In this document: one piece after another, positions 5,852 through 6,416 of the stretch
Position numbering within the stretch: position 1 is the first letter of the stretch
Layout of the letters: the number at the start of each line of letters is the position of its first letter
Assembly: GCA_027296045.1 (NCBI GenBank)
Contig: JAPUJS010000631.1
Location: 1-6,416, forward strand
Length of the DNA stretch: 6,416 nucleotides
Direction: 5' to 3'
Origin: a bacterium
Lineage (GTDB): Bacteria; Latescibacterota; UBA2968
Made by a program: the position numbers and the translations under genes
The notes under the pieces: generated by a model
The model's database searches: none
What the model was told of the DNA's origin: nothing
Seen by the model: only the letters and a program-made list of their open reading frames with translations

Positions 5852-6416
5852 ATGCGTCGATTTTATCACGCGTTTCAAATCGTTCTTACACTGATCCTGT
5901 TCATCACCCTCGGATGCGACGCCCCTCAGGACGCAACCCAAAAACCGTCTCGTCAATTCCTCAGCATAGGCACCGCACCCCCAGGTGGCGCCTTCTTCGT
6001 CGTCGGAGGTGCCATCGCCCAGGTCGTCAGCGACAACAAAGGCGACCGGAACTGGAACATCTCAGCCGAATCCACCAAAGGCACCCAGGAAAATATTCGC
6101 CGACTCTCCAGCGGCGAACTGGACTTCGCCCTCGCCAATGCCGCCATCTCCTATTTCGCCGTCCGGGGGGAAGGCGCCTGGGGCACCGAACAATCCGTCC
6201 AGGCCGTCATGACCCTGGCCCCCAACGTTGCCCTGTTCATTACCCCCAAATCCTCGGGCGTCAAAAAACTGGCCGATATGAAAGGCAAACGCGTCGTCGT
6301 CGGTCCCGCAGGCGCCGGATTCGAATACTTCCTGCAACCCATTTTAAAAGCCCACGGCATCACCTACGACGACTTCACCCCCCTCAACAACACCCAGGCC
6401 GGCACCGTCGATATGC
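5852..6416 (+). CDS. TAXI family TRAP transporter solute-binding lipoprotein, 3'-truncated by the window
   Basis: An open frame of 188 whole codons runs off the right edge, so the C-terminal part is missing. Residues 5-21 form a hydrophobic signal segment ending in ITLGC, with C22 as the probable lipidated residue. The lipobox is imperfect, having Thr at -3. The mature part begins with FLSIGTAPPGGAFFVVGGAIAQVVS, then the ESTKGTQENIRRLSSGELDFALAN block (73-96), ALFITPKSSGVKKLADMKGKRVVVGPAGAGFEYF (127-160), and PLNNTQAGTVDM. These are characteristic of the TAXI (TRAP-associated extracytoplasmic immunogenic) family, which captures small organic anions such as dicarboxylates or amino acids for TRAP permeases. 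The ligand cannot be told here. A fused DctQM-type membrane permease gene would be expected just downstream. Its own ribosome binding site and the terminator before it suggest a separate operon. Codon usage returns to the C-ending style of the first genes. Confidence 0.9.
   Translation, partial: MRRFYHAFQIVLTLILFITLGCDAPQDATQKPSRQFLSIGTAPPGGAFFVVGGAIAQVVSDNKGDRNWNISAESTKGTQENIRRLSSGELDFALANAAISYFAVRGEGAWGTEQSVQAVMTLAPNVALFITPKSSGVKKLADMKGKRVVVGPAGAGFEYFLQPILKAHGITYDDFTPLNNTQAGTVDM

Overview
The window is a bacterial, chromosome-like segment in which every credible gene lies on the + strand. The organism is probably from an uncultivated, metagenome-derived lineage. The first two-thirds uses strongly C-ending codons and is GC-rich: by hand count, 44 of 60 bases are G or C at 361-420. 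The gene families (a DUF362 protein, a TolB-like propeller protein, a GT-C glycosyltransferase, a TAXI solute-binding lipoprotein and a large conserved hypothetical protein) are a mix I associate with groups such as Poribacteria, Latescibacteria or related sponge and marine lineages. No marker gene is present, so this placement is a guess.

Layout. Positions 1-1580 hold the 3' part of a large uncharacterised protein, probably with a helical toroid fold, whose true start lies upstream of the window. Positions 1581-1794 form a gap carrying a compact palindromic element (1635-1740) with a central perfect hairpin and related outer arms. Positions 1795-5604 hold three closely spaced genes that are probably co-transcribed: a DUF362 protein (1795-2751), a cytoplasmic-looking beta-propeller protein (2785-3972) and a polytopic GT-C membrane glycosyltransferase (4030-5604). 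Positions 5605-5851 form a gap with a possible small ORF or gene remnant, a strong symmetric hairpin that probably terminates transcription (5723-5763), and a candidate promoter. Positions 5852-6416 hold the 5' part of a TAXI-family TRAP transporter solute-binding lipoprotein that runs off the window end.

How the genes might work together. Nothing in the sequence shows a shared pathway. The first gene and the propeller gene resemble folds common in polysaccharide-processing proteins, and the glycosyltransferase acts on lipid- or surface-linked sugars, so a carbohydrate-related neighbourhood is possible but unproven. The TAXI gene has its own ribosome binding site behind a terminator and probably begins a separate uptake operon continuing downstream. 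I found no CRISPR array, tRNA, rRNA, transposase, phage gene or defence system, and no convincing evidence of an undescribed multi-gene system. The least explained items are the first gene, the propeller gene and the palindromic element.
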